Assembly: GCA_964477035.1 (NCBI GenBank)
Contig: CAYZCW010000002.1
Location: 248,001-312,000, forward strand
Direction of reading: 5' to 3'
DNA: 64,000 nt
Origin: SLSG01 sp964477035
GTDB lineage: Bacteria > Bacteroidota > Bacteroidia > Bacteroidales > UBA7960
The first letter of the stretch is position 1; the number at the start of each line of letters is the position of its first letter. A program made the position numbers and the translations under genes. Of the stretch, positions 25,717-33,113 are shown piece by piece. The notes beneath the pieces were generated by a model. The model ran no database searches. It was given only the letters and a program-made list of their open reading frames with translations, and had not been told where the DNA came from.

Positions 25717-26719
25717 CGGTCTCATTGCCCGTTGCCGGACCGTCCCTGCCGGTCCCTCCGGCTTCCTTCGGACCCGTCTCATGCACCAGCCGGATGGCTT
25801 CCTCCATGACGGCCTCATGTGCCTCAGGGGCGGGAAGGTGGCGGGCGAATTTCACCCGGTCGGCCAGCTCCAGAATGCGGCGTATGCCCTCCAGACAGGA
25901 TGGGTGTTCCATGCGTGTGGGCAACGCGGCCAGGATCTCCCCGGTGGTCATTTCCAGGGCATTCATGCTGAAGCGCCGGGCCAGGTATTGCCGCAGGATC
26001 TGGGAAAGTTCGCTGTGATAGTCCTTGACCAGTCCCTGTTGCCACAACTGCCTGCTTCGCAGCCTTTCCAATCCGGACAAGGCGGCAATATGGGGCGGAA
26101 CCCCGGGCCTCTCAAGCGGGGCTGCCTCCGGAACAGCCGGCATTTTCTTACGCAACCACCTGATTAAAAAGTAGATAAAGACAAACAGCCCCAGTACCCC
26201 CAGCAGAATGGGCAGAATCTCCCGGAATGAAACGGGCCATGTAAGAATTCCTTTGATGTCCTTGAGTCCCTGGCCGGGATCGACTCCCAGGGCATTCACC
26301 TCCAGGAGCCTGGCCGGGGTTTCCAGCACCAGGGTGTCCCTGCCGTGCAGCAGGAGAAAGGAAAGCGGGGGGAGGGGGTACAGGCCTTCTTCCCATCCGG
26401 TGATGAGGTGCGTTTGGGAAAGGACCACACCCTTGTCGTCCGTGGAAAGCGTATCCATCCTTCCGAAGCGGACGATCTCGATCTCAGGGTCCAGGACCTC
26501 CTCCAGGGACGGCCACAACAGGATGGTGGATCCGTGGGGCATAGTCACTTGAAGAACCAGCCTGGCCTGCTGCCCGATCATAATCTGTTGCGGGTCCAGC
26601 TCCAGGCCGGCCTCCTGGGCCGCCGCCTGCGGCAGGGACAGAATCAAGGCCGCGGCAACCAGCCAGGCGGCCAGGCAGTGATCGTTCCCGATGGGTTCCT
26701 TATGATGGGTCTGTTTCAT
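25694..26719 (-). CDS. BatD-like membrane protein of the Bat operon
   Basis: A 341-residue protein with a signal peptide (ending QAAAQ) and a periplasmic beta domain. It has LELDPQQIMIGQQARLVLQV near its start, as in BatD. A single helix (about 170-188) and a cytoplasmic helical domain follow (LRQYLARRFSMNALEMTTGEILAAL), typical of the DUF4381/BatD C-terminal region. It is the usual third gene of these operons and is often annotated as hypothetical. The last 25 residues are Gly/Asp-rich and overlap batA. It follows DUF58 by 45 bases. Confidence 0.75.
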   Translation of the reverse strand: MKQTHHKEPIGNDHCLAAWLVAAALILSLPQAAAQEAGLELDPQQIMIGQQARLVLQVTMPHGSTILLWPSLEEVLDPEIEIVRFGRMDTLSTDDKGVVLSQTHLITGWEEGLYPLPPLSFLLLHGRDTLVLETPARLLEVNALGVDPGQGLKDIKGILTWPVSFREILPILLGVLGLFVFIYFLIRWLRKKMPAVPEAAPLERPGVPPHIAALSGLERLRSRQLWQQGLVKDYHSELSQILRQYLARRFSMNALEMTTGEILAALPTRMEHPSCLEGIRRILELADRVKFARHLPAPEAHEAVMEEAIRLVHETGPKEAGGTGRDGPATGNETDDDVDRH

Positions 26720-26764
26720 AAATCCGTCCCTTAATATGCCTGCATGTCCCTTTCCGCTCCCTTG

Positions 26765-27637
26765 TCAGAACCGGGCCCTCCTTCTGAAAAGCTGCAAGAG
26801 GGGGGGGACATAATCCCGGTGGGTGGGGATGATGGCCGAATCGACCCGGGCCCTGGCAAATGCCTCCTTCAGATAGGCATCATGCCGGGCATTCCAGCCC
26901 GCGAGGGCCCGCCCGATGTCCGGGTCGGAGGTATCGACCCACCGGCTCTGCCCCGTTTCTGCATCCCTCAGCTTGATGATGCCGGAGGGGGGAATTTCCA
27001 TCTCACGCTGGTCGAACACCCGCAGGCAGACCAGGTCGTGTTTCTTCCCCACGATAGACAGGGCGTCTGCAAAGCCCTGATCAAAAAAATCCGACAAAAG
27101 AAAAGCCACCGACTTCTTTTTAATGACATTCCTGAGGTATTTCAGCGCCAGGGCGATGTCGGTGCCCTTTCCTGACGGCCGGAAATCTATCAGTTCACGG
27201 ATGATCCTGAGTATGTGTGCCGTGCCTTTCTTTGGCGGGATGAACAGCTCCAGCCGGTCGGTGAAAAAAACCACCCCCACTTTGTCGTTATTGCTGATGG
27301 CGGAAAACGCAAGAACCCCCGCCATCTCAGCAATCACCTCCTCCTTCATGCGTCCCTTCGCCCCGAAATCATGGGAGGCACTCACATCGATCAGCAGCAT
27401 GACCGTCAATTCCCTTTCCTCGTCAAAAACTTTGACATAAGGGAGGTTCAACCGGGCGGTCACATTCCAGTCGATGCTCCGGATATCATCCCCGTAGCGG
27501 TATTCCCTGACCTCTGAAAAAGCCATGCCCCGGCCCTTGAAGGCGCTGTTGTACTGACCCGAGAACAGGTCCCTCGACAGCCCGCGGGTCTTGATTTCGA
27601 TCTTTCGGACTTTTTTAAGGATTTCCGTTGTTTCCAT
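26765..27637 (-). CDS. DUF58 domain protein
   Basis: A 290-residue cytoplasmic protein with the DUF58 core: FKGRGMAFSEVREYRYGDDIRSIDWNVTAR near residue 33 and a degenerate VWA-like fold that keeps LLIDVSASHD and LLSDFFDQGF. DUF58 proteins are almost always encoded beside MoxR AAA+ ATPases and are thought to be their adaptor or substrate. It follows moxR by 19 bases. Confidence 0.93.
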   Translation of the reverse strand: METTEILKKVRKIEIKTRGLSRDLFSGQYNSAFKGRGMAFSEVREYRYGDDIRSIDWNVTARLNLPYVKVFDEERELTVMLLIDVSASHDFGAKGRMKEEVIAEMAGVLAFSAISNNDKVGVVFFTDRLELFIPPKKGTAHILRIIRELIDFRPSGKGTDIALALKYLRNVIKKKSVAFLLSDFFDQGFADALSIVGKKHDLVCLRVFDQREMEIPPSGIIKLRDAETGQSRWVDTSDPDIGRALAGWNARHDAYLKEAFARARVDSAIIPTHRDYVPPLLQLFRRRARF

Positions 27638-27656
27638 GCGGTGAAAAGTGGGGCGG

Positions 27657-28640
27657 TCAGGGGACTTCTATGACATCCAGGATCTCGTTGATGATGTCTT
27701 CGGTGGTCAGGTTCTCGGCTTCCGCCTCATAGGTCAGTCCGATCCGGTGACGGAGCACGTCACGGCAAACGGCCCGGACGTCTTCAGGAATGACGTAGCC
27801 CCTGCGTTTGATGAAGGCATAGGCCTTGGATGCCATGGCCATGCTGATACTGGCCCGGGGCGAGCCCCCGTAACTGATCAGGGGAACAAAGTGGGACAGC
27901 CCCGACTGATCCGGAAAGCGGGTGGCAAATACGATGTCCGTGATGTAATTTTCAATTTTTTCATCCAGGTAGACATCCCGGACCACCGCGCGGGCTTTCA
28001 GGATATCGGAAGGCTCCAGAACGGCCTGTGTGACCGGGAATTCCTGCTGCATGTTCTGCCGGAGGATCCGTTTTTCCTCTTCCCGGTTCGGGTAGCCAAT
28101 GACCACCTTGAGCATGAAGCGGTCCACCTGCGCCTCCGGCAGGGGGTAGGTCCCTTCCTGCTCCAGGGGGTTTTCAGTGGCCAGTACCAGGAACGGCTCA
28201 TCGAGGGCGTAGGTCATGTCCCCGATGGTGACCTGTCTTTCCTGCATGGCCTCCAGCAAAGCGCTCTGTACCTTGGCGGGGGAGCGGTTGATCTCGTCAG
28301 CCAGGATGAAATTGGCAAAAACGGGTCCCTTACGCACCACAAACTCCTCGGTTTTCTGGCTGTAGATCATGGTCCCGATCAGGTCGGCAGGCAAGAGGTC
28401 CGGGGTAAACTGGATGCGGCTGAACCGGGCCCGGATGGTGTTGGCAAGAGACTTGATTGCCAAAGTCTTGGCCAGCCCGGGGACGCCCTCCAGCAAAACA
28501 TGTCCATTGGCCAGAAGCCCGATCAACAAGCGGTCGATCATGTCTCTTTGTCCGACAATGACCTTTTTCATCTCCCCGTTCAGCAGGTCCACAAAGGCGC
28601 TCTCCTGCTGGATCCGGTCATTCAATTCCTTGATATCCAT
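27657..28640 (-). CDS. MoxR-family AAA+ ATPase
   Basis: A 327-residue AAA+ ATPase with Walker A GVPGLAKT, Walker B LADEINR, sensor 1 LATENP, the arginine-finger region EAQVDRF and a C-terminal lid. MoxR proteins act as chaperones that mature VWA-domain proteins, here presumably BatA/BatB. The ATG at 28640 was chosen because the alternative upstream start lies inside the -7 box at 28671-28678. It is the first gene of the eight-gene operon. Confidence 0.95.
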   Translation of the reverse strand: MDIKELNDRIQQESAFVDLLNGEMKKVIVGQRDMIDRLLIGLLANGHVLLEGVPGLAKTLAIKSLANTIRARFSRIQFTPDLLPADLIGTMIYSQKTEEFVVRKGPVFANFILADEINRSPAKVQSALLEAMQERQVTIGDMTYALDEPFLVLATENPLEQEGTYPLPEAQVDRFMLKVVIGYPNREEEKRILRQNMQQEFPVTQAVLEPSDILKARAVVRDVYLDEKIENYITDIVFATRFPDQSGLSHFVPLISYGGSPRASISMAMASKAYAFIKRRGYVIPEDVRAVCRDVLRHRIGLTYEAEAENLTTEDIINEILDVIEVP

Positions 28641-28670
28641 ACCGCATGTATATGTGTTTCGTGAATAATG

Positions 28671-28678
28671 CAAAAATA
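28671..28678 (-). promoter_or_regulatory. -7 box of the MoxR/Bat operon
   Basis: TATTTTTG on the minus strand fits TAnnTTTG. Transcription would start near 28665, about 25 bases before the ATG. No convincing -33 element is seen. Confidence 0.45.
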
Positions 28679-28799
28679 TGGGTCGCAGGCTTAAGCGCGT
28701 ATGTTTTCGAGTTAAAAAATGTTAAACATTTATATATCAGATATTTACAACTACAGTAAGGGATCAGACGAAAAAAAAATGAAAAAAAAAATAAAAAAA

Positions 28800-28832
28800 T
28801 GTGCGGAGGGTATTAAAAGTTTTATACCTTTG
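28800..28832 (+). promoter_or_regulatory. Promoter of the ABC-transporter/GntR operon
   Basis: TACCTTTG (28825-28832) is an exact -7 box, and TGTG (28800-28803) is a weak -33 element with a 21-base spacer. A run of A tracts (28771-28799) lies immediately upstream and could act as an UP-like or curved element. Confidence 0.55.
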
Positions 28833-28834
28833 TG

Positions 28835-28856
28835 GTGTATTAGTAATGTAGAACAC
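28835..28856. promoter_or_regulatory. Candidate YtrA/GntR operator
   Basis: A 22-base imperfect inverted repeat starting GTGTATTAGT and ending TAGAACAC. It lies two bases after the -7 box, over the expected transcription start. The operon encodes a YtrA-type GntR repressor, so autoregulation here is likely but inferred. Confidence 0.4.
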
Positions 28857-28869
28857 TAAATCATTAAAC

Positions 28870-29697
28870 ATGGTCACCATTCAGAACCTCACCTTTGGTT
28901 ACAACAGGAAACAACGCTTGTTTGACCAGCTGGACCTGGAACTTGTCCCCGGCAATATTTATGGTTTGCTGGGCAGGAACGGGGCGGGAAAAACCACCCT
29001 GCTCCGGATCATCTCCGGGCTGGTGTTCCCGCGCAAAGGCCACTGCCGGGTCATGGGACACACTGCCAGCTCGCGCCTTCCCGGGATGCTGCAGGACATT
29101 TACTTCCTTCCGGAAGAATACCACCTGCCGGCCCTGACCATCGAACACTTTGTCGGCCTCAACGCGCCCTTTTACAACCGGTTCGACAGGGAAAAATTCA
29201 AGTGGCTGCTCAATGAATTCCAACTGTTGCCGGCCAACAAACTGACCCAGCTGTCTTACGGGCAGAAGAAAAAATTCTTGCTGGCATTCGGTTTGTCGAC
29301 CAACGCCCGGCTCATGCTGATGGACGAACCCACCAACGGACTGGACATCCCTTCAAAGAGCCAGTTCCGGCGTGTGATCGCCGCCTCGGTTGCCGAGGAA
29401 CAGATCCTGCTGATCTCCACCCACCAGGTTCGCGACCTGGAAAGCCTGATCGACCCGGTCATCATCATAGAAGGGGGGCGGATCATCTTTAACCAGTCCG
29501 TCGAAAGCATCAACAGGCATTTGTCGTTTGAGCCGCTGAAAGAAGGGGCCAGATCACTGTATGCCGAGGAAACCTTTACCGGGCATGCTGGCATCCTCCC
29601 CAACACCAGTGGCAAGGAAACGCGGCTGGACCTGGAGCTTCTTTTTAACGGTGTCATAGCAAGCACGAAAGAAATCAACCAAGTATTCGAAAATTAA
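28870..29697 (+). CDS. ABC transporter ATP-binding protein (YtrB-like)
   Basis: A 275-residue ABC ATPase with Walker A GRNGAGKTT, signature LSYGQKKKFLLAFG and Walker B LMLMDEPTNGLD, then STHQVRDLE as the H-loop. The C-terminal 60 residues form an accessory region. With the next gene it forms a small ABC-2-type transporter, and the third gene is its GntR-type regulator. Such YtrA-linked transporters in Firmicutes respond to cell-wall antibiotics; the substrate is not evident. Confidence 0.92.
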   Translation: MVTIQNLTFGYNRKQRLFDQLDLELVPGNIYGLLGRNGAGKTTLLRIISGLVFPRKGHCRVMGHTASSRLPGMLQDIYFLPEEYHLPALTIEHFVGLNAPFYNRFDREKFKWLLNEFQLLPANKLTQLSYGQKKKFLLAFGLSTNARLMLMDEPTNGLDIPSKSQFRRVIAASVAEEQILLISTHQVRDLESLIDPVIIIEGGRIIFNQSVESINRHLSFEPLKEGARSLYAEETFTGHAGILPNTSGKETRLDLELLFNGVIASTKEINQVFEN

Positions 29698-29704
29698 GCA
29701 CACC

Positions 29705-30472
29705 ATGGAAACGAACAATTTTTTTACCCTCAAACGACTCATGCTGCTTTTGCGCAGGCAAGTTTTTTCCAGCGGAAAAAGCCTGCTGATCGCTTTTGCC
29801 GGTGTGTCGGGTTTTTTACTTATCCTGTCCCTGCTGGTCGCCTATTTCAATCCTGCTGCACTCAGCGGCCTGACAAGCACCTATTTCACGGTCATGTTTA
29901 TCGGCGGCTACATCTTCACCAGCAACATATTCAATGAGATGCACACCCCGCAGAAGGCCTACAGCTACCTAACCCTGCCGGTTTCCACCACCGAACGACT
30001 GGCCAGTGCCTGGATCCTGACGGGATGGCTCTTTCCCCTGGTCTCCCTGCTGCTGATGTCGCTGATTGTGCTGCTGGCCAACCTCATCATGAACATGACG
30101 GTCGACCTGGCGCCCTTTCAGGGGGTCTTCTCTGCAGCAGGCATGAAGGCCGTCAAGGTGTATATCGTGACCCAGAGCCTGTTCCTGCTCGGGGCGGCCT
30201 ATTTCCGGAAGAACAATTTCCTGAAGACCCTGCTCGCCCTGTTCCTGGTCTCCCTGGCCATCAACATTTACATGGGGCTCACAGGCTGGCTTCTGTTCAG
30301 GGACCTGATGGGCGAGGGGGGCTTCAATGTGGAGGCACAGACCCTGTCTCCCTTCTGGGAGCATCTGTTTACCAAGCAGTTTCCGGCTATTTTCCACTTC
30401 GTGTTCTATTACCTTACCATTCCCTTTTTCCTGGTAACGACCTGGTTTGGGATCAAAGAAAGGCAGGTGTAA
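29705..30472 (+). CDS. ABC-2-type transporter membrane subunit
   Basis: A 255-residue hydrophobic protein with six predicted helices (about 22-43, 58-78, 100-125, 145-165, 176-195 and 225-248). It sits between an ABC ATPase and a YtrA-type regulator, eight bases after the former and three bases before the latter. Segments such as SNIFNEMHTPQKAYSYLTLPVSTTERLASAW are typical of ABC-2 permeases in Bacteroidota. No periplasmic binding protein is encoded, consistent with an exporter. Confidence 0.85.
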   Translation: METNNFFTLKRLMLLLRRQVFSSGKSLLIAFAGVSGFLLILSLLVAYFNPAALSGLTSTYFTVMFIGGYIFTSNIFNEMHTPQKAYSYLTLPVSTTERLASAWILTGWLFPLVSLLLMSLIVLLANLIMNMTVDLAPFQGVFSAAGMKAVKVYIVTQSLFLLGAAYFRKNNFLKTLLALFLVSLAINIYMGLTGWLLFRDLMGEGGFNVEAQTLSPFWEHLFTKQFPAIFHFVFYYLTIPFFLVTTWFGIKERQV

Positions 30473-30474
30473 TT

Positions 30475-30846
30475 ATGGAATTCAACGAAAACCAAGCAAT
30501 TTATCTGCAAATCGCCGATTATTTCTGCGAAAACATATTGCAGAAGAAATGGCGGGAAGGGGAGAAGATCCCCTCAATCCGGGAGATCGCCGTCAAGGTG
30601 GAAGTCAACCCCAATACCGCCATGCGCACTTTCAATTACCTGCAGGACCAGGGGATCATCTTCAACAAGCGGGGCATTGGCTATTTTGTCGCCGACAATG
30701 GGTACGAAAAAACCCTGAGGCTAAAAAAAGAGCAGTTTGTCCGGGAAGAGCTCCCGAGGATGTTCCGCATGCTCGACCTGGTGAAACTGGATTTCGCCGA
30801 CCTGAAAAAACACCATGAGAAATTCCGCAAGGAAAATTCGAACTAG
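30475..30846 (+). CDS. GntR-family transcriptional regulator, YtrA subfamily
   Basis: A 123-residue regulator with an N-terminal winged helix-turn-helix of GntR type (AIYLQIADYFCENIL, EGEKIPSIREIAVKVEVNPNTAMRTFNYL, GIIFNKRGIGYFVA) and a short C-terminal helical dimerisation arm in place of a ligand domain, as in YtrA. The start at 30475 is three bases after the permease stop. It probably represses its own operon through the inverted repeat at 28835-28856. Confidence 0.92.
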   Translation: MEFNENQAIYLQIADYFCENILQKKWREGEKIPSIREIAVKVEVNPNTAMRTFNYLQDQGIIFNKRGIGYFVADNGYEKTLRLKKEQFVREELPRMFRMLDLVKLDFADLKKHHEKFRKENSN

Positions 30847-30886
30847 TCTGATCATTTATTAAAAGCATGTGCAATCAAATACTCGT

Positions 30887-31636
30887 ATGACAATGAAGAC
30901 AAGCAATAAAATCCTGTTGGGACTGTTCATCCTGATCCTGGCCGGGATCACCATCCTGATGATCATGTTCCGCGTGTCGGTCGACAGGACGCCAGGCCTT
31001 GAAGGAAGCGGCCGGGTGGTCCGGCAGGACCGGGAAATCACCGCCTTTCATGCCATAGACGTATCCGGAAAGATACAGGTCGAACTGAGCCTCGGGGACA
31101 GGGAAAGCCTGTCCCTCGAGGCGGACGACAACCTCCTGGAGCACCTGCGCACAGAAGTCGTGGATCATGTACTGACAATCAGTCTGGAGGGCTGGGGCAT
31201 CCGGAATGCCACCCTGAACGTGGCCGTGGGATTCACCGAACTGGAAGCCATTGAGGGTTCGGGGGGCGCCAGGATACGCGCCACCGACACGGTACAGGGC
31301 ACCTTTTTAAGGCATTCGCTTGCCTCCGGTGCCTACAGTGAGCTGGAGCTTCGGTTGGAAGAACTGGCGCTGGACCTCAGCGGCGGGGCCCATGCCTTTT
31401 TAAAGGGCGAGGTACAGAAGGTGACGGCCAAAAGCTCCGGCGGCAGTGAGATCCGAGCCTCCCAGCTTTTTGTGGAAGATTGCAGTCTGGAAACCAGCTC
31501 CGGCAGCCTGAACGAGCTGCACGTGACGGGCTTGCTGGGCATCAACGCCAGCGGCGGCAGTCAGGTGAATTATACGGGAAACCCGCTGCTCAGGGAGGTG
31601 TCCAGCTCAGGAGGCGCCCGTATCAATAAACTGTAA
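30887..31636 (+). CDS. DUF2807 (head-GIN) protein, membrane-anchored
   Basis: A 249-residue protein with an N-terminal hydrophobic helix (about 8-28) and a DUF2807 beta-helix domain beyond. Gly/Ser-rich repeating turns are visible (EGSGGARI, LASGAYSELELRLEELALDLSGGAHAFLKG, SSGGSEIRAS, NASGGSQVNYTG, SSGGARINKL). These domains occur on the cell surface of Bacteroidota and are thought to be adhesin-like scaffolds. The ATG at 30887 is preferred over a GTG at 30869, and an ATG two codons further is possible. It completes the ABC-GntR operon. Confidence 0.82.
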   Translation: MTMKTSNKILLGLFILILAGITILMIMFRVSVDRTPGLEGSGRVVRQDREITAFHAIDVSGKIQVELSLGDRESLSLEADDNLLEHLRTEVVDHVLTISLEGWGIRNATLNVAVGFTELEAIEGSGGARIRATDTVQGTFLRHSLASGAYSELELRLEELALDLSGGAHAFLKGEVQKVTAKSSGGSEIRASQLFVEDCSLETSSGSLNELHVTGLLGINASGGSQVNYTGNPLLREVSSSGGARINKL

Positions 31637-31742
31637 GCCTGCAGGAGTCCTGCGGGCCGTTGTGAATCCGGTCCGGACAATATTCCGGATGGCAAAAAGT
31701 AATATAATTAATATTATGTTAAATAGCATTTTGAAAATACAA

Positions 31743-31773
31743 CAGGGAGCCGCCGGGCTCCCTGTTTTTTTTT
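31743..31773 (+). terminator. Rho-independent terminator of the ABC-GntR operon
   Basis: CAGGGAGCC (31743-31751) pairs with GGCTCCCTG (31756-31764), a 9-bp stem with a four-base loop, followed by nine T residues. It lies 20 bases from the convergent TPR gene. Confidence 0.85.
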
Positions 31774-31792
31774 CCTGATGGGCAAAGCCCTC

Positions 31793-33019
31793 CTATTCGA
31801 TCTCCTCCTCCCCGAAATATTTCAGGTAGATATCCTCGATCTCCTTGAGTTTTTCGGATTGGTTTGTCCGGATATAAACCTGCACCAGAGACATGATCAC
31901 GTTTTCATAATAAGGATGGGTTTCGTCAATCATGGATTTTGATTGTTCGAAATACGGTTGTGCCTTCATCCAGATCTCGCGGAATTCCTTTTCATCCTGC
32001 TCGTAGCGCGCAAAATCCTGGGTGCGCCTCAGGCGCTCATCCGCTTCTTCATACACGCGTATGCCTTCATTGAAATACAGGGCGCCCAGATTGTAAATGG
32101 CGTCAAAATACTCCGGATTCTTCTCCAGGGCCGAGTTGTAATAGGCTTCCGCTTCCTCAAAATACTGCAGCCTTTCCTCGTGACTGTATGTGGTGTCCTG
32201 ACTCATCCGGTCAAAATTGGCCGCCAGGGCGAAGTACAGGCTCGGGTTCTCCGGGTCCTTTTCAATGGCGTAGTTCAGGATGTCCCGTGCCTCTTCCATG
32301 GCACCTGTGAATATGTATATATTTGCCTCACTAAATACCAGATTAAGGTCTTCCGGGTACAATTCCCGTCCCTGGCGGACATATCCCAGGGCCTGGGTCG
32401 TGTCACCCTCAGCCATCAGGATGTTCCCAAGGGACGCGTATACGTAAGGCTGATCGTAATCATACTCCACCAACCGCAGATACATGGTCTTGGCATCCAG
32501 AAAATCACGATTCAGCTCGGCAGCCAGGGCGGCATTGTACAGAGTGGTGGTGTCCACACTGCCCAGGGGTTCGGATATTTCATACGAACGAAGGAAGTAT
32601 TCACTCGCCCGGGAGTAGTTGTTTTCATTGAAAGCCTCCACGCCCTCATTGAATGTCAGTTCCGAGAGGATCAACAGCAACTGCTGTACCTGAATCAGTT
32701 CCAGGTTGTCTGGTTCCAGGCTCTGGGCCTTGTCAAGAGACAGCTGTGCTTCGTCCAGCACGTTCAGGCTTTCATTCAGGGCCTGGTGCTCGGGTTCTTC
32801 GGATGTGGCGATCTGGACGAGGATCTGGGCCCTGGTCAGCCAGGTTCCGACTTCCCCCATGGTCGATTCATCCTGAACGGCGGCATTGATATGCTCCAGG
32901 GCAGCGCCCAGGTCCCCCCGGTTGAGCTGCCGCTCCGCCCGCCGAACTTCTGACCGCTGGGCTTGCACCATCCCGGCTGTCAATACACTAAATATCAGAA
33001 TAAGGATTGTCCGTTTCAT
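31793..33019 (-). CDS. Secreted TPR-repeat protein next to gyrA
   Basis: A 408-residue protein with a signal peptide (ending VQAQ) and at least six TPR units over about 35-400 (ALEHINAAV, ASEYFLRSYEI, YVYASLGNILMAEGDTTQALGY, FDAIYNLGALYFNEGIRVYEEA). No enzymatic motif is seen. A TPR protein downstream of gyrA is a recurring arrangement in Bacteroidota as I recall it; the role is unknown, probably periplasmic scaffolding. It has its own promoter at 33049-33077. Confidence 0.8.
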   Translation of the reverse strand: MKRTILILIFSVLTAGMVQAQRSEVRRAERQLNRGDLGAALEHINAAVQDESTMGEVGTWLTRAQILVQIATSEEPEHQALNESLNVLDEAQLSLDKAQSLEPDNLELIQVQQLLLILSELTFNEGVEAFNENNYSRASEYFLRSYEISEPLGSVDTTTLYNAALAAELNRDFLDAKTMYLRLVEYDYDQPYVYASLGNILMAEGDTTQALGYVRQGRELYPEDLNLVFSEANIYIFTGAMEEARDILNYAIEKDPENPSLYFALAANFDRMSQDTTYSHEERLQYFEEAEAYYNSALEKNPEYFDAIYNLGALYFNEGIRVYEEADERLRRTQDFARYEQDEKEFREIWMKAQPYFEQSKSMIDETHPYYENVIMSLVQVYIRTNQSEKLKEIEDIYLKYFGEEEIE

Positions 33020-33048
33020 TGGTTTTTTTTTTGGGAATAAATGATTTA

Positions 33049-33077
33049 CAAATGTACAATTATTTTATAATCGCAAC
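33049..33077 (-). promoter_or_regulatory. Promoter of the TPR gene
   Basis: On the minus strand GTTG (33077-33074), a 17-base spacer, TACATTTG (33056-33049). This is a good Bacteroidota promoter inside the 94-base gap between gyrA and the TPR gene, so the latter is not simply co-transcribed. Confidence 0.6.
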
Positions 33078-33113
33078 AGTTTGGCGGTTCAATACGGCCC
33101 AAATTGTGACCAA

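Noticed and set aside
23851..25809. A 652-codon open frame antisense to batA and batB
   Set aside because: It mirrors two well-conserved genes and exists because GC-rich third positions remove stops; its translation is low-complexity and unlike any family.
28641..28673. Longer MoxR start at 28673
   Set aside because: It would lie within the predicted -7 box, and the added residues are not family-like.
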